Assembly (NCBI RefSeq): GCF_001625195.1
Contig: NC_054389.1
Coordinates: 8,738,520 to 8,802,519, forward strand
Reading direction: 5' to 3'
DNA from: Drechmeria coniospora
Lineage: Eukaryota > Ascomycota > Sordariomycetes > Hypocreales > Ophiocordycipitaceae
DNA: 64,000 bases
Below, piece after piece: positions 1 to 11,618 of the stretch. A program made the translations under genes and the position numbers. The notes below the pieces were generated by a model. The model saw only the letters and a list, made by a program, of their open reading frames with translations. It made no database searches and was not told the origin of the DNA. Within the stretch, counting starts at the first letter, position 1, and every line of letters begins with the position of its first letter.

Positions 1-361
1 TCTCGCATCGGAGCCGACGGCTCCCCGATGGGTCATGTTACACAAGAGGTTGCGAGCATCGCTCACGATCTTGTGGCTCGCCTTGCCCTTGATGTGGCTG
101 AGTCGACTCGGTTAGTTGGAAGAATCCGTCTCGAGCAAGTCTCGGTTTCGGACAGGGGCGACGCGCGACGTCAGTCACGTACCAAGCAAAGCCGACGCCG
201 CAGGCATCCTTCTCGTAGGCCGGGTCATATAGACCCTGCTTCACCGGGAGGGCACCTGCCCAAGAATCATTGTTCTCGGTCTGGTAGTCGTAGGGGTTAT
301 ATTCTTGCTGTTCAGCTTCGAAAGAGATTTGCCGGTCGTCGAAATCCTCGAGAAAGCCCAT
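1..361 (-). CDS. GLT1: Glutamate synthase (GOGAT), N-terminal part, cut by window edge
   Basis: This is the 5' end of the large NAD(P)H-dependent glutamate synthase, which makes two glutamates from glutamine and 2-oxoglutarate. Exon 1 is 183..361 and exon 2 runs from 97 past position 1. The 85-nt intron 98..182 has a GTACGT donor and CAG acceptor, and splicing restores the family reading VGFACHIKGKASHK followed by NLLCNMTHRGAVGSDAR. The sequence WAGALPVKQGLYDP and then KDACGVGF is the typical start of the family. Cys54 of CGVGF should be the N-terminal nucleophile of the class-II glutamine amidotransferase domain, exposed after removal of a propeptide of about 53 residues. The only in-frame ATG fitting the family start is at 361. 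The rest of the protein (family length about 2,100 aa) lies outside the window. The identification is confident; cofactor specificity cannot be seen. Confidence 0.93.
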
Positions 362-665
362 GCTAGGCGAGGATTCGATGGACGGTACCGGTGAGGGAGG
401 CGACGACGGGTGTGATTGGCCCCGTTGGCGGCCTGACGGCGGCGTGAGCGTGAGTGAATTGAGACGGGGGTGAGAGCAGCGCCAAGGGCTGCTCTGTAAC
501 TGGTCTGTCTAGAAATAGGGAAAATATCAGCTTCGAGTCAGTCGGCGTCGGAAAGTTTGGTTGGCAAGGTAGAAGATAAGAGAGCGGTGGTGAAAGCATG
601 GAGGGAAGGAGTGAGCATTGCTGGCAATCAGGGTAGCTGCCGCCGCCGCCGCCGCCGCCTCCGCC

Positions 666-698
<33 letters not shown>

Positions 699-3600
699 GC
701 TGCCTGCTGGCCAGCAAGTACACTGGTCTTGTCTGGTTGCCGTACGTATAGTATAGTATAGGTGGTGTAAGTATCTGTCTGTACATGTACCTGCGACAAG
801 GTACTATAGGTGGGCACTTGCACCTGTAGATAAGGCAGTGGGGGGGTGGGGGCCGTTTAGGGAAAGTCTGTCCTCCAGTGAGCGTCCAAGGAATCCTGAT
901 GACGCTGGGATTTGGATTGTCGGCGCCAGCCGCCAGCGATGCCCCTCCATCGCAGGCTTTCGTACTGTAGCTGTCATTTCGGGACAGCCTCCACAGCACA
1001 GCTGGGTTTGTCGCGCCTCCTTTTTCTTCCGAGTCGATGCGGATGCGTGCCGTCGACATCAATCACCAGAAGGCCGAGGGGTCGATGTTCCGGATCGGCT
1101 CGCGAACAGAGCGCCGCCGGCGTCTATCACATCGGCCGATGCGAGGTTGCAGGGTGCAGGCCAGGTTGCATCTGCCGCCCAGCCAATGGCTGGGCTTCGG
1201 ATGGCAATCCTGCGGCAACGGAGATGCGACATCGGGGGGGCGCTGAGCATCGAGCACATGCTTTTTCCGCTCGCCTCTGACGTTGCTGCTCTCGTTTTCG
1301 TCTTGTTTTGCTGCCTTCCATGGTCCTGCCTCGTGACGACGCCGGACTGCATCAATCGCGCCGTCCGATTCATCCGACCGTTCTCGCCGACGCCTTTGCC
1401 GCCGAGAGAGCAAGGTACTGCCGAACGTGGCGGCAGGGCGACCCTTGCTTGCGTCGGCCATCTCGAGGCCCGCGGAGCAGCAACGGTATGCGATGGATGA
1501 CCATTCTCGAAGAAGCATGTGCGAGGCAAGTGCACCGCGGCAGAGGGAAGATGACGGGGCAAAGGTGCAACGAACGGGGAGGAAGTGCGACGTTCAGGCG
1601 CCTCCGGCAACGTACCAGTAGAATGTTCCGCTGATTTCGGTTCGAGAAGCAACGGGTCTCAAGGGGGCTCACTGCAGGATGATGGTGCAAGAGAGCAATG
1701 GTCGTAGTTCCAAAGGAGAGAAAGGCCAGCCAAGGAAGAGGGGGTGGGAGGCGAGCAGACTGACTTTTTATTTCGTTTGGGATGGGACGACCCCAGCAGG
1801 AGCAGTACGAGTACGAGCAGTGTACATGGAGCGTATCCGAGTACGAGTGCAAACGCTCCGTACTTAGTAGGCAACCTAGCTGCACTCGTACTCGATTCCA
1901 AGTACCATTACCACTAGCACCCCGAAATTTGGCAGGTACTTGTACAGATACCAAGGTACTCCGTACTGAACAGCGGCATTGGGTTGGGTGGTGGGCAGCC
2001 AAGCTAAGCAGAGCAGCGTATCGCTGCTCGAGCCCACATGTGCGTCCTCCCCGCCCTCCCCCTCCGAAAGTGACTGCGGCGCCAGCTTGCCGTCAAGCTA
2101 CGACCCATACGGCAGAGGAGGAAGAACGGTTCAGAAGAGGGTAATCCCTCCCCCCCACTGGCGGCTCTGGGTGCCGGCAGGGGCCTAATACCTTGGTGCT
2201 AAGCTGGGCAACTTGGCGAGCAAAGGTGGGGTAAAGAGCTTGGGCGGAGGACACGACACCTTCGCGGCCATGATGGCGCTTTCTGGCCGTCCGGTCCTGT
2301 CTGCGTCGACGCTCTCCTCCCCCCCCCCTCTGGGCGACGGGCCAGGCGTCGTCTCGATGCGGGATCGCAGCGTCATGCCGGACCAAAAAAAAAAAAAAAG
2401 GTCGAACGAGAACGACGACGGCGCGCGGAGCGAATTCTGGACGGCCTGCCCTGCCGGCGGTGGTAAGGTTGAGCGGCGAGCAGCCAATTGTCTCAGCCTG
2501 CCGATGCCGCAGCGACGCAACCGCCTCTTCTCGTTTCGGCGACGCAGCAACCCTCGATCCCTCCCTCCGCATGCTGCTCGGGACCCACGTGCCGGAACGC
2601 CTACATGACGCTTGAACCATTCTTGCCCATCCTTGCTCAGGGGTGCAGAGATCCAACAGACCTGCACCAGCAGGTGGGTGCGTGCCTCTACGATTCCTTA
2701 TCGGGGGTCGGTGCTAGGAAATGGCCAAGTTGTGCCCCTGCATGCAACGCATGCGCTTGGCTGTGCGGATGCACCGATGTGTCCTTCAGCGGCGGACGGG
2801 CGTGCTTCCGAATCGATGGCACTTGCGGGCTAGCACCTTGGAAATGGTGCCTCGCCCATGCACCATGCACCATGCACCACCTCTGCTCGTTCTCCGGCCA
2901 ATCTCGCCAGAATCCGGAAGCGTCGCTCCCAGTGGCTCGGCTGGTCGGTACCTGTACATGCACTGCTTACGGTGTTCGCGGCAAGCCGTATTACGTACGA
3001 GTACATTTACGGACACTTGCCTCGTCCTAGCTGTACCAGGCGAACGCCGTAACTAGGCACTATTCGTCCTAGGTGCAAGATAAGTGTTAGTGCCTAAATA
3101 ATACCACTCGACAGGAACGGGCAGGCTTACTTCGTTTACGATTCCTGCAAGCAAGTGAGTGCAAGAGAAGCGCGTGCCACGGCATCGGCTCCAACAACTT
3201 TCCTGAGGCCAGCAGATCTGATGGCACCGTCAAGGTCCCTCGGCCAACATTCGGACGAGAGCACAGCAACTGCAAGAGCGCAGATTGATCAAGGTCCCAA
3301 GCGAAACCGACCAGGCAGATGCCAGTAGCCGACGGAGCAAGCATACATGCATGCATTCACTAATAATACCTAGGAGCTTACAGTATACTCGTGCAAGTAC
3401 GCCGGTGCACAAGTATTCTCGTGCAGGCGTCAAAAATATGCGTCGGCCACAGCGCACGTCGCATAACGTTTTCGCACGCAAATGAGCGCCATCCGGTGCC
3501 AGGTTGAGCAGCCGTCTTCTTGCTTCGATATGCCGTTTGACCAATACGGTCATGATCGCCGCCGCCCTGCCGCCGCCAATGGGTTGCTGCAAGGCCTCTC

Positions 3601-6271
3601 TGGAGGGAAACCTGGGGCACGACGGCCGAATCCGGGACCAGAGCTCCACACCCACTTGCTGCATAGTTCAGCGACTGCAACTTGCGTCTACCACTACGGA
3701 ATACTGTAATACAGTCCAGCACGCCTACGGTACATGTACACCTAATGTACTTACACCTAAGTACGGAGTACGGAGTACTGTAAGTAAGAAATACCTCCAT
3801 GTAAGTACAGTAGTTGTAATAATATGTCCAGCAACTAACATGCCAACACTTGCAGTCCTGCCCAAACACGTTAGCGCCAAGACAATGAACACCCCCCATG
3901 GGGGAGGGGACGGAGCTGGCGAGGCTCATCTTTGGCCGCTCACGCATTCGCATCATCACATGTACCTGCATCCAACTGTCGATGCCGAGCGTCGAACTTG
4001 CGAGTCGCAGTGCGCAGAAAAGGCGGAAATCATTGGTCATTAGGGTCGTGGTACGGGGACGGTGTCGGCCGCTACACCAATCAGTAGGGCGTATCTGCCA
4101 ACCAGCGAGGCCGATGTCGCCCACAACCCCTACCACACAGCGAAAGCTACCTTTACTTTTGCATTCGCACATGCAGGCGTGCCGGCTCGTCACGGAGCGC
4201 GGGGAGGCGTCGGCGGCCATGTCTGCTTCCCCTTGCCACCATGGACAGGCACACAGGCCAGGCAGATGTGTACATGTCCTCGGCCTCACGGATGTACTGG
4301 CTGCGTGTGCAAGGCGCTGGTGCGACATGCGCATGCGGTGCAGCCACGGCATGACATGTACATGTGCACCATTAGACGACGCTGTCATAAGGATGCATGT
4401 GTGGGTGAGTTGGGAACAAGCCAGCACGTGCCGGGGGGTCAGTGGTAGCGAGAGCCCAGGTAGGTGACGGAAGTACCCAGTTGCGGACGACATACTTTAT
4501 GGCAGTGTCGGAGGCGGTGACGAGGGCACCGTCGGCGGAGTATCGTCCAAGTACTCCGCTTCGGATAGATACTAGTACCTAGTACCTAAGTACAGTTGGT
4601 ACCTACTAGGTGATGTGGTGGTGTGAACGCACACGCTCTTTCATCAGTGCAAGTGCTCCGTACAGTAGACACTAATATTAATTGGTACTCAGCACCGTCA
4701 ACGATACTAGGTTCGGCCCAAGTGTCGGTCGGAAGGAGGGAGGAAGATGTGGTGCAAGAAACGACCGACGAGAAATACGTGGGGGCCGAGGCCAACCATG
4801 GATGGCACGTCTTGCACACCATCCAGGAGAGCAAGGACAGCAGCCAGCCAGCCAGCCAGCTACCTACCTAGTACTTGGCTGGTCGAGGCACACCCTCAAC
4901 AAGAGTCCATCTGCGTGGATACCTGTCTACAGTACTCCGTACTCCGTACAGTACTCCGTACAAGTATGCGTAATACGAAGCATTATTACTTACTCGTGCA
5001 AAGTAACGCTCGGCGAGGACGTCCATTCTCGAGCTAGCAGACGATTGGTCCAGAAAACCGCTGCCAATTGCCAGAGAAGCTCGCCCAATCCTGCGTCCTT
5101 GGCTGGCACCCAATCGTGTAGACATACCACCCGACGGGTGTTGATGCGACGGAAACGTTCTCATCCAATGCCGAATGATATGGCGCGTCAGCGTACCCGG
5201 TTGCTGTGGTCAAAGATCATTGCGCGTCTCTGTACGGAGTACGGTGTACTGTTTGACTGCATGTGTTCCGATATTTTCCGATGACACGATTGTCCTTTGC
5301 GGGCGAGATTGCGATTGTGGGCCGACACATATAAATAATTAGGTGCACATGTACGGAGTACGGCGTAAGTACTCCGTAATACGGAATAATAATAATGCTA
5401 CGGAGTAATGCTCGTACAAATTTACAGTACAGTACAACTATTACTGTACAGCACGTTTACAACGTGCTTACGCCCGGGTTCGGAGCGGAGCACCAATTCG
5501 CGTGTGCAGCTGCCAAGTATTACGTACTTGCAAGTATTAGTTGCAATTGCTTACTTACAACTAAGTACCCAAGTATTACAGCTTAACATGAAATAGGAAT
5601 TGAATGGTCTGCAGTTGTATACCTGCAACTGTCCGCTCCTCGTATAGGTTTGAGCGCGAATGAGTATTCCGGTTCATTTCCTGCATGCATGTGTATGTAT
5701 TGAATAGGGACCGAGTAGTTGTACCGTAATGGGGTATCTGAATCGGCATCCGAATCTGAATGCTTTTCTGTCCTACCATATCCTTTGGTCTGAAGCGCAG
5801 TTGGGTTGCAGTTGGTAAGCGCGCTAAGCGTCATGGCCCTGTAGGACGGGGTGTAAGTAGGCGCTGAACAAGTATAACAAGCAATTACTTGCCTGCTGTC
5901 GTCTCGCCGATAAGTACAACTAGCCGCTGATAGGTGCTAGTGCCTTGCACACCCTGGCGTGCTGAAGCCCCTGTACAGGCAGGTGTTGCAGATACTGCGC
6001 GGCGTGCTGTACATGTACTTTCCGGTGCATTGTTGTCCCGAACTGCAGAAGGGAGTACTTACTGCATAGTCCGGTAATACTACTAGATGGCAGCACACCA
6101 CACCTAAACCTCCTACCTTTATGCAGTTGGTGCTCGCACGCACGACATGTACGCCCTCACGATCGCACCACCTCCATCTCGGCCGTGACCGTACCTGCAC
6201 TCCTAGATATCTTGCGCGTCCTGTCCTCGACAGCGCAGCGGCGACGTGCTGCATCGAAAGCGGCTGTTGTC
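362..6271. other. Gene-free 5.9-kb divergent intergenic region between GLT1 and APC15
   Basis: No convincing gene was found. GLT1 (minus) and APC15 (plus) are transcribed away from this block, so both promoters must lie in it. The first part, to about 2.7 kb, is GC-rich, with a trinucleotide tract, an A13 run near 2386 and overlapping unsupported open frames. From about 2.9 kb onward the DNA is dense in GTAC-type palindromes such as those at 3760-3780, 4931-4965 and 5351-5390. Confidence 0.6.
637..703. repeat. GCC/GCT trinucleotide microsatellite upstream of GLT1
   Basis: A run of GCC triplets passes into GCT triplets about 280 bp upstream of the GLT1 start codon. Read in different frames it gives poly-Ala, poly-Arg or poly-Cys, but none of those frames resembles a gene. 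It may lie in the GLT1 leader or promoter. Confidence 0.9.
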
Positions 6272-7495
6272 ATGTTTGCCACTCTCCCAGACTTCACCCC
6301 GCGAAATGTAAGCTGGCCCTCCCACTCCTACCCGCCGTCCTCGTCCTTTGCCCGTCCTCGATGCTGACGGATGACCGTCCATCCGTCGCAGTCGCACGCG
6401 CTGTGGTACACATCCTCGAGAACGCCTGCCCCGACCCAATGGCTGCACGATGCGCACCACACCGACCACGCGAACAATCACCAAGCCCAGAATCGCCCGG
6501 CCTCGCGTGCACACGGTCACGGTCATCATCATGGTCACGGTAACGTTCTTGAGCGGACGACGCTGGCCCGCCTGGCCGCCGATGAGCAGCACATGCATCG
6601 CCGCAGGTTGAACATCCAGAACTTTGGCAGCGGGTGGCTGAAGCCGCCTGGCATACCCAAGACCCTGCACCAGATGCGCGAGGAGAAGCGTGAGCAAGAG
6701 GAGCACCAAGAGGCCCTCCGCCGCGAACAGCTGGCGCAAGAGCTGGCCGATGCCGAAGCCGCCGGAATGCCCGAGGAGAGTATGATGGACGACGTGCAGC
6801 TGGATGCCGCCCAGGACCTGGACGACGAGATTCCGGATGCTGACGAGCATCACTTTGCCATGGGCAGCGATGATGACGATGACGACGACGATGATGATGA
6901 TGATGATGACGACGACGGCGCAGAGGGGAGCGAGGACGGGGGGCAGCACGAGGACATGGACGACGAGACGCTGCGGGAAGAGAGACGGCACGACCTCATG
7001 GCTGCGCGGATGCGAATGGCCGACGACGCCTTTCGCGAAGCCCTCGTCCGCGGCGACCCTGACGGTGACGACATGTACGGCGGCGAGGAGGAGCTCGAGG
7101 AGGAATCCCAGGGCCACATGCTCGACGAGGACGACTTCGCCGCCATGGGTCCCGGCATGGACGCCGACCTCGACGACGACATCCCCGAGGCCGAGAGCGG
7201 AGGTTATGAGCACACCGACTCCGAGGCCGACTTTAGCAGCAGCAGCGCCGAGGTCGCGAGTGTCGGCGACGAGGAGGAGCGGGACGACGAGGCCGTGGAC
7301 GACGACCACATCGGCTTCGCGCCGAGGACGGCCCCCCTCGGGCCGCCGCAGTCTCCGACTCTGCAGGGCAGGCACAGGAGGATGAGCTCCTCGGCGCCGC
7401 GCATGAGCCTGGACCTGAGCAACATCCTATCCCAGGACGGGAGCAGTTTCATGGAGAGCAGTCCTGCGCCGGGTGGGCGGTCGCGCCACGGCTGA
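6272..7495 (+). CDS. APC15: Anaphase-promoting complex subunit Apc15 (Mnd2 family)
   Basis: This is a subunit of the APC/C ubiquitin ligase, which drives anaphase and mitotic exit; Apc15/Mnd2 proteins influence checkpoint-complex turnover and APC/C activity. Exons are 6272..6307 and 6392..7495, giving 379 aa. The 84-nt intron has a GTAAGC donor, a CTGAC branch point and a GTCGCAG acceptor. Exon 1 encodes only MFATLPDFTPRN, which joins in phase 0 to SHALWYTSSR, the conserved start of fungal Apc15. The Apc15p domain spans residues about 71-135, with RRRLNIQNFGSGWLKPPG followed by a charged helix. The remaining two thirds is very acidic and includes 16 consecutive Asp residues. A later ATG at 6371 lies inside the intron and would lose the conserved N-terminus. 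The neighbour BET1 is convergent. Confidence 0.9.
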
Positions 7496-8154
7496 TTCCA
7501 TCACCAACGAATTGACGAGCATCATGATTTTCTATCCATCATCCACACTTGACACCCGTGGTAGGCGAGAATTGACGAGCATCATGATTTTCTATCCATC
7601 CTCCACACCTGACGCCCGTGGTAGGCGAGAGCGGACGAAGGGAGCAGACTACGGAGTGCGGCGTGCGGCTTTCGCCATCCTCGGGCGGTAACATTGCTGC
7701 TGTATTGATAATATATGCCTATCGAACATGGGTCATCTTGCACGTGCCTGCGCGCAGACGGTTTGCTGTGCAACATGTCATATAATTCCCATGCCATGCC
7801 TAGCATGCTGATCCCTTCCAAAGAAAGAATGTTGAGAGATAATTCGCGTAAACTGACCCAAAACGCCGCCGAAATGCCATTTTCTAGCACCCTCTCGAAG
7901 CTCACACCGTGCACAGCATCCGCCGACTACCGCAGGCCCAGCGCTGGTGGTTGAGCAGCCGGCTTCGCGCGTGCATATACATCCCCCTCGTGACGGACCG
8001 ACCGTCCCTACTGCGTCGTCGTCGTCAAAGGGCCACGGAATGGTATGCGACGGTCGTGCGAGCCGGCGCGGCTGCAGGTTACAAGTTTTGCTCGGAGAGC
8101 ATCGGCGTGGGAGCGTACAGTCGTCTCGGGGGGGGGGAGGGGGGGGGCGCCGAT
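7496..8154. other. Convergent intergenic region, APC15/BET1 3' ends
   Basis: This 660-bp spacer holds the 3' ends of two convergent genes and a two-copy 60-bp tandem duplication. A poly-G tract near 8129-8146 sits just beyond the BET1 stop codon. No additional gene is supported. Confidence 0.7.
7509..7628. repeat. Two-copy 60-bp direct tandem repeat
   Basis: Copies at 7509..7568 and 7569..7628 start with GAATTGACGAGCATCATG and differ at only three positions, all in the second half (A/C, T/C and A/G). The array begins 14 bp after the APC15 stop codon, so it probably lies in the 3' UTR. Confidence 0.95.
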
Positions 8155-8905
8155 TTAAAACAGCCAGACGTAGGTGAATAGCATGGCCACGGCGGCGAAA
8201 AAGGTGAGCCACACTCTCCAGCCGACGCCTGTGCGTTCCGCCATGATGAGCATGCGGTTCATGGTGCCGCGGAGGCGCAGGCGCGTCGTGTCGAACGAAT
8301 CGTTCATCTTGTCGGCGAGCGCCGACGACTCGCGGATCTCGTGACCGATGGCCATGGTCATCTGCACACGCCAATGAGCACACGTCCGGTCCGTCATCCG
8401 CGGCCAGCAGAGGAGAATGCCGGTGACTCTTGTCCAGATGGAAAGAAAGAGGGTGAGCCGGGAGGCGACGGGGGTTGCACGTACATCCTTGAGCGTCTTG
8501 ACCTTGCCCAGGATACCTTCGACCTGGGAGTCGTTCTGGCTCTCGAGCTCGTTCAGGACCGCATCGCTGTACTGGCCCTTGCGGTTGGGCGTCGCCGACC
8601 GGTACGAGGCGGACTGCCTGTCGACGGTCAGGTGGCCGCCACCGTTGCTGGTGACGGCGGGCGAATATCTGGCTGCGGGGAAGCCGTAGCCGCTGCTGGG
8701 GCTTGCCGTCATCGTCCGTCGCATCGTCGTCGGGTCGCCCGTGTAGCCCTCGAACAGCGCGCTGCGAGAGTCACGCTGGTGGAGGGAGGAAGCTCCGAAT
8801 CTGCCACCGTCGTTAGCTTCGCCGTCGTGTCGGCCGATGACGACGGTCGGTCGAAGCCGGTCGGGACGAGCGAGCCAAGCAAGCGCTCACGCACCTCTGC
8901 GCCAT
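8155..8905 (-). CDS. BET1: Bet1-type SNARE of ER-Golgi transport
   Basis: This is a Qc-type SNARE acting in fusion of ER-derived COPII vesicles with the Golgi. There are three exons: 8895..8905 (11 nt), 8485..8800 and 8155..8361, giving 177 aa. Intron 1 (8801..8894) has a GTGCGT donor, GCTAAC branch and GGCAG acceptor; intron 2 (8362..8484) has GTACGT and TGCAG. The spliced N-terminus reads MAQRFGASSLHQRDSRSAL and continues FEGYTGD, as in fungal Bet1. The SNARE coiled coil runs from about residue 80 to 145, with ESQNDSQVEGILGKVKTL and IRESSALADKMNDSFD. A single C-terminal membrane anchor, about residues 157-176, ends VWLF, giving tail-anchored topology. Without intron 1 the start would fall at an internal Met and lose the conserved ALFEGY segment. 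Confidence 0.92.
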
Positions 8906-9839
8906 GGTTTCGTCGTCGAAGCAGTCGAGCCGGACCGTCGGAAGGAAACAAGGAAAAGCGTGACGGAGTCGGGGGGGAAAGGCGAATGTGCTTGTCCTAC
9001 ACCGAGGAAAAGGGCCACAGTCGTGTTGCTGTGTACCGTATGAGTGCTGGATGTCAGGGGGTTTTCGTTGGTAATGGGTAATAATGCTCAGTAAGTAAGA
9101 ATTATTAGTTGCAGTGATTAATATGGAGCACTAGTTTTCCGTTGGCTGGTCTGGATCGAGATGGAATGGAAGCGATGTACCGGTACCTATTCTCCGGAGG
9201 GTACGTATAGGTGTACATGGGCTTGGTAGGTGCCTACCGCCGGTATCCTAGTATTCCATGTAACTCGTCCGCCTGAATGGGCAGGATTTGACAGAGTACG
9301 TACCGGCAGCGTCCAATGATGAGCCTTTACGGCACCAAAGTTCGACGCTGCGTCTCTCGAAGCGCCAAACAGGATAGCCGAGACATCAAACGTCGGCCAT
9401 CCTGGGCCATGCTGGAGTGTCATCTTCTTCTACATGCACTAGCTAGTGCTTGCAAGCACTCTCTGGACTTGAACATGGCATCGCCCTCCTGCTCATCGGC
9501 AGCTGCACGAACCGGACGCCAGCGGAATCAGGGACACGACAGCACCGACACTCACGACGACTCATTCCCGTTGCGGCCTGCCGTGAAAACAGCGGTGCCT
9601 TCCAGCGCCTTGATTTTTTTTCCTCGCCTCGGCGTCATGACTAGATAGGAGGCGAAGAGAAAGAAAGTATGTAACAACAAACAGGAGGCGTGTGTGTCCC
9701 TTTACCCGTGCTATCCATGGATCCAATCTAGGGAGCATGGTGGCCGCAGGTCCATTTCCATCGCCGGTTTTTGCACGCCATGACGCCTCCTGCGGTCGTG
9801 CCGTTCTCCGGAAGCCCGTCGCTCGCGCGGGCGAAGCAC
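8906..9839. other. Intergenic, BET1 promoter side / CHZ1 3' side
   Basis: BET1 and CHZ1 are both on the minus strand, so this spacer holds the BET1 promoter and the CHZ1 3' UTR. It contains scattered GTAC-rich words and small unsupported open frames. I see no other gene. Confidence 0.6.
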
Positions 9840-10328
9840 CTAGCCCGACATCTCGGTGTCGTCGGCAGGGGGTTGAAAGTCATCATCATCCTCCTCATCC
9901 TCGTCCTCGGCCGGGAGTTGCTCGGCAGCCTTGGCGAAGTCGATGTTGGCGCCACGGGTGCGGCGACCACCCTCGACGATGTTGTTGAGATCAATCTCCT
10001 CCATGCCATCCTCTTCCTCTTCGCCTGCGGCAGCACGTCAGCATCGATAAAAAAGTCCGGAGCAGGTGCGCTTCCTGCGGGGCTTGGCTTTTTTACCACC
10101 CTCGGCGTTCTGGTACGGGTGTTAGCATAGCACAGCAAGCGCGGACAGAAGGGATGAACATGCCTCGTCGTCTTCGTCGTCGTCGTCTTCGTCGTCGTCT
10201 TCGTCGTCCTCCTCTACGGCGTCATGGCGGGGAACATCCTCGGCGATGGCTTTCCCCTTGGCCTTGCCCTCGGCGGAAGACTCGCGAGCGGACGAGCTGG
10301 ACGGAAGAGCGGTGCCGTTCTCGGCCAT
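9840..10328 (-). CDS. CHZ1: Histone H2A.Z-H2B chaperone Chz1
   Basis: This is a small acidic nuclear chaperone that delivers H2A.Z-H2B to the SWR1 remodeller. The proposed exons are 10164..10328, 10097..10109 (13 nt) and 9840..10024, giving 120 aa. Intron 1 has a GC donor (GAG|GCATGT), a GCTAAC branch and an ACCAG acceptor; intron 2 (72 nt) has GTAAAA, a GCTGAC branch and CCGCAG. The protein starts MAENGTALPSSSS, has an acidic Asp/Glu run at about residues 35-55, then the CHZ motif at about residues 67-92 with EEIDLNNIVEGGRRTRGANI, then a second acidic tail ending DDTEMSG. An alternative is one intron with a donor four bases downstream (T|GTTCAT), which also keeps frame. The family call is firm; the middle exon is less sure. 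Confidence 0.87.
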
Positions 10329-10954
10329 GGTCGCTTCGAGACTTTTGGAAATTGTTTCTACGTTGAAATTTGGGATGGAATGATGGCCCGGACAAGAAGC
10401 AGGGGCAGGATTGTGGGTGAAATGGTGGTGAGGTGTGTATGACTTTCCAACAATCTCGGAGGTTGCGCGATTCAACGGGCTTTTAAGAGACGCCAGCAGC
10501 ATTGAGAGGCCAAAAGCACTTCCGCCTTCCCACCCCCTCCCTCCGCCTAGCAACCATTCTAGCCCGTTATGCGCTAGTGGGTTGAAAATATGGGCACCCT
10601 TTCGTGTCACGTGACGGGCATGTTTCCTCCAGCTTCAGGGTAAGTAGATGAAGAGCAGGAGTTGTGGTTCCTCTATGATGAATTGCTTCCCGAGAATACA
10701 AAGTTGATCTAAGAGCCCCGTAGAGTCGACGTGAGTCATTTCCTGTGCCGAGGTCAAGGCATCAAGTAGTTGAAGCAGGTTAAGGTAAACGTCCAAAACA
10801 GAAGTATTGCGTTACAGCGTGGGAAGCCCAACGTCGAAGAAAACAATGGGCCAGGTGGGCTACGGCAAGTCAGAAACGGACGAAAGGGACAGGAACATGA
10901 TCTACCAGCTTCGTAGCAAGGTTTCTTCTATGGACAAGTCAAGGCAACGGTACG
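10329..10954. other. Intergenic, CHZ1 promoter side / EMC10 3' side
   Basis: This 626-bp spacer lies between two minus-strand genes. It should contain the CHZ1 promoter and leader and the EMC10 3' UTR. No further gene or repeat was recognised. Confidence 0.6.
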
Positions 10955-11618
10955 CTACTTCTCAGAGCCACCACCGCTTAGTGCTATGAAGACGGCGATG
11001 GCGATCATCCACCAGTACCTGTCACGAGTTAGCTTCAGCAGCTCCCCAAAACGTAGCGCTCGATGTACGGCGGCGGGGGCGAGGGCGGTACGAATCATAC
11101 TTTTGCAGAAAGGTCTTCTCCTGCTCCGGCTCCATCTTCTTCCCCTCGGGCGACAGTACAACCGGCTTATTCAGCGTCGGCTGGGCGCCCCGTTCCTGGG
11201 TCAAGACGATGGCCTTGGGCCCGAAATCCCTCGTCTGGCCGGCGTCAATCTGCACGCCCTTGCACGAGACGCTCAGGACGTCGCCGGTACTGTCGACGGA
11301 TAGCAGGATGTTGGGCGAGTAGCCCTTGCTGAAGTTGTCCACGGACGCGGCCGTCGTACCAGAGGTCCATTGCTTGGCGTTGGCATCGTAGACGCCGATG
11401 CGGACGAGGGATGCCGAATCGGGTATGTCGGGGGCTTCGTAGGCGAGGACGGAGGCGAGGGAGAGGGCGTCAAGGTCGTAGGAAATTTCGGCGAGCTGGC
11501 TAGGCGGCGGCGGTGGCGAGGACGGAGTGATGGGTTGGATGTAGACGTCGGCCGTACGAGGGCCCGCGTGGACACAGGCCGCAGCGGCGAGGGCCAAAGC
11601 GAGGGGGTTGAGGCGCAT
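10955..11618 (-). CDS. EMC10: ER membrane protein complex subunit 10
   Basis: This is a subunit of the EMC, the ER insertase for tail-anchored and multipass membrane proteins. Exons are 11101..11618 and 10955..11018, giving 193 aa. The 82-nt intron has a GTATGA donor, GCTAAC branch and TGACAG acceptor, and splicing restores KTFLQKYWWMIAIAV, a hallmark of fungal Emc10. A signal peptide (MRLNPLALALAAAACVHA) precedes a lumenal beta-rich domain with LASVLAYEAPD, SLVRIGVYD and LNKPVVLSPEGK. One membrane segment starting at YWWM lies just before the short C-terminus GGGSEK. Unspliced, the frame runs into an Arg-rich tail and stops without the anchor, which supports the intron. Signal peptide and anchor fit type I topology. 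Confidence 0.9.

Noticed and set aside
838..2670. Several 100-220-codon overlapping frames upstream of GLT1
   Set aside because: They occur in most frames at once in GC-rich DNA, with no domain, conserved motif or consistent splice pattern.
6203..7375. 390-codon frame on the minus strand across APC15
   Set aside because: It is the antisense reading of the APC15 acidic repeat region (Val/Ile runs opposite GAT/GAC codons), and the plus-strand frame has family motifs.
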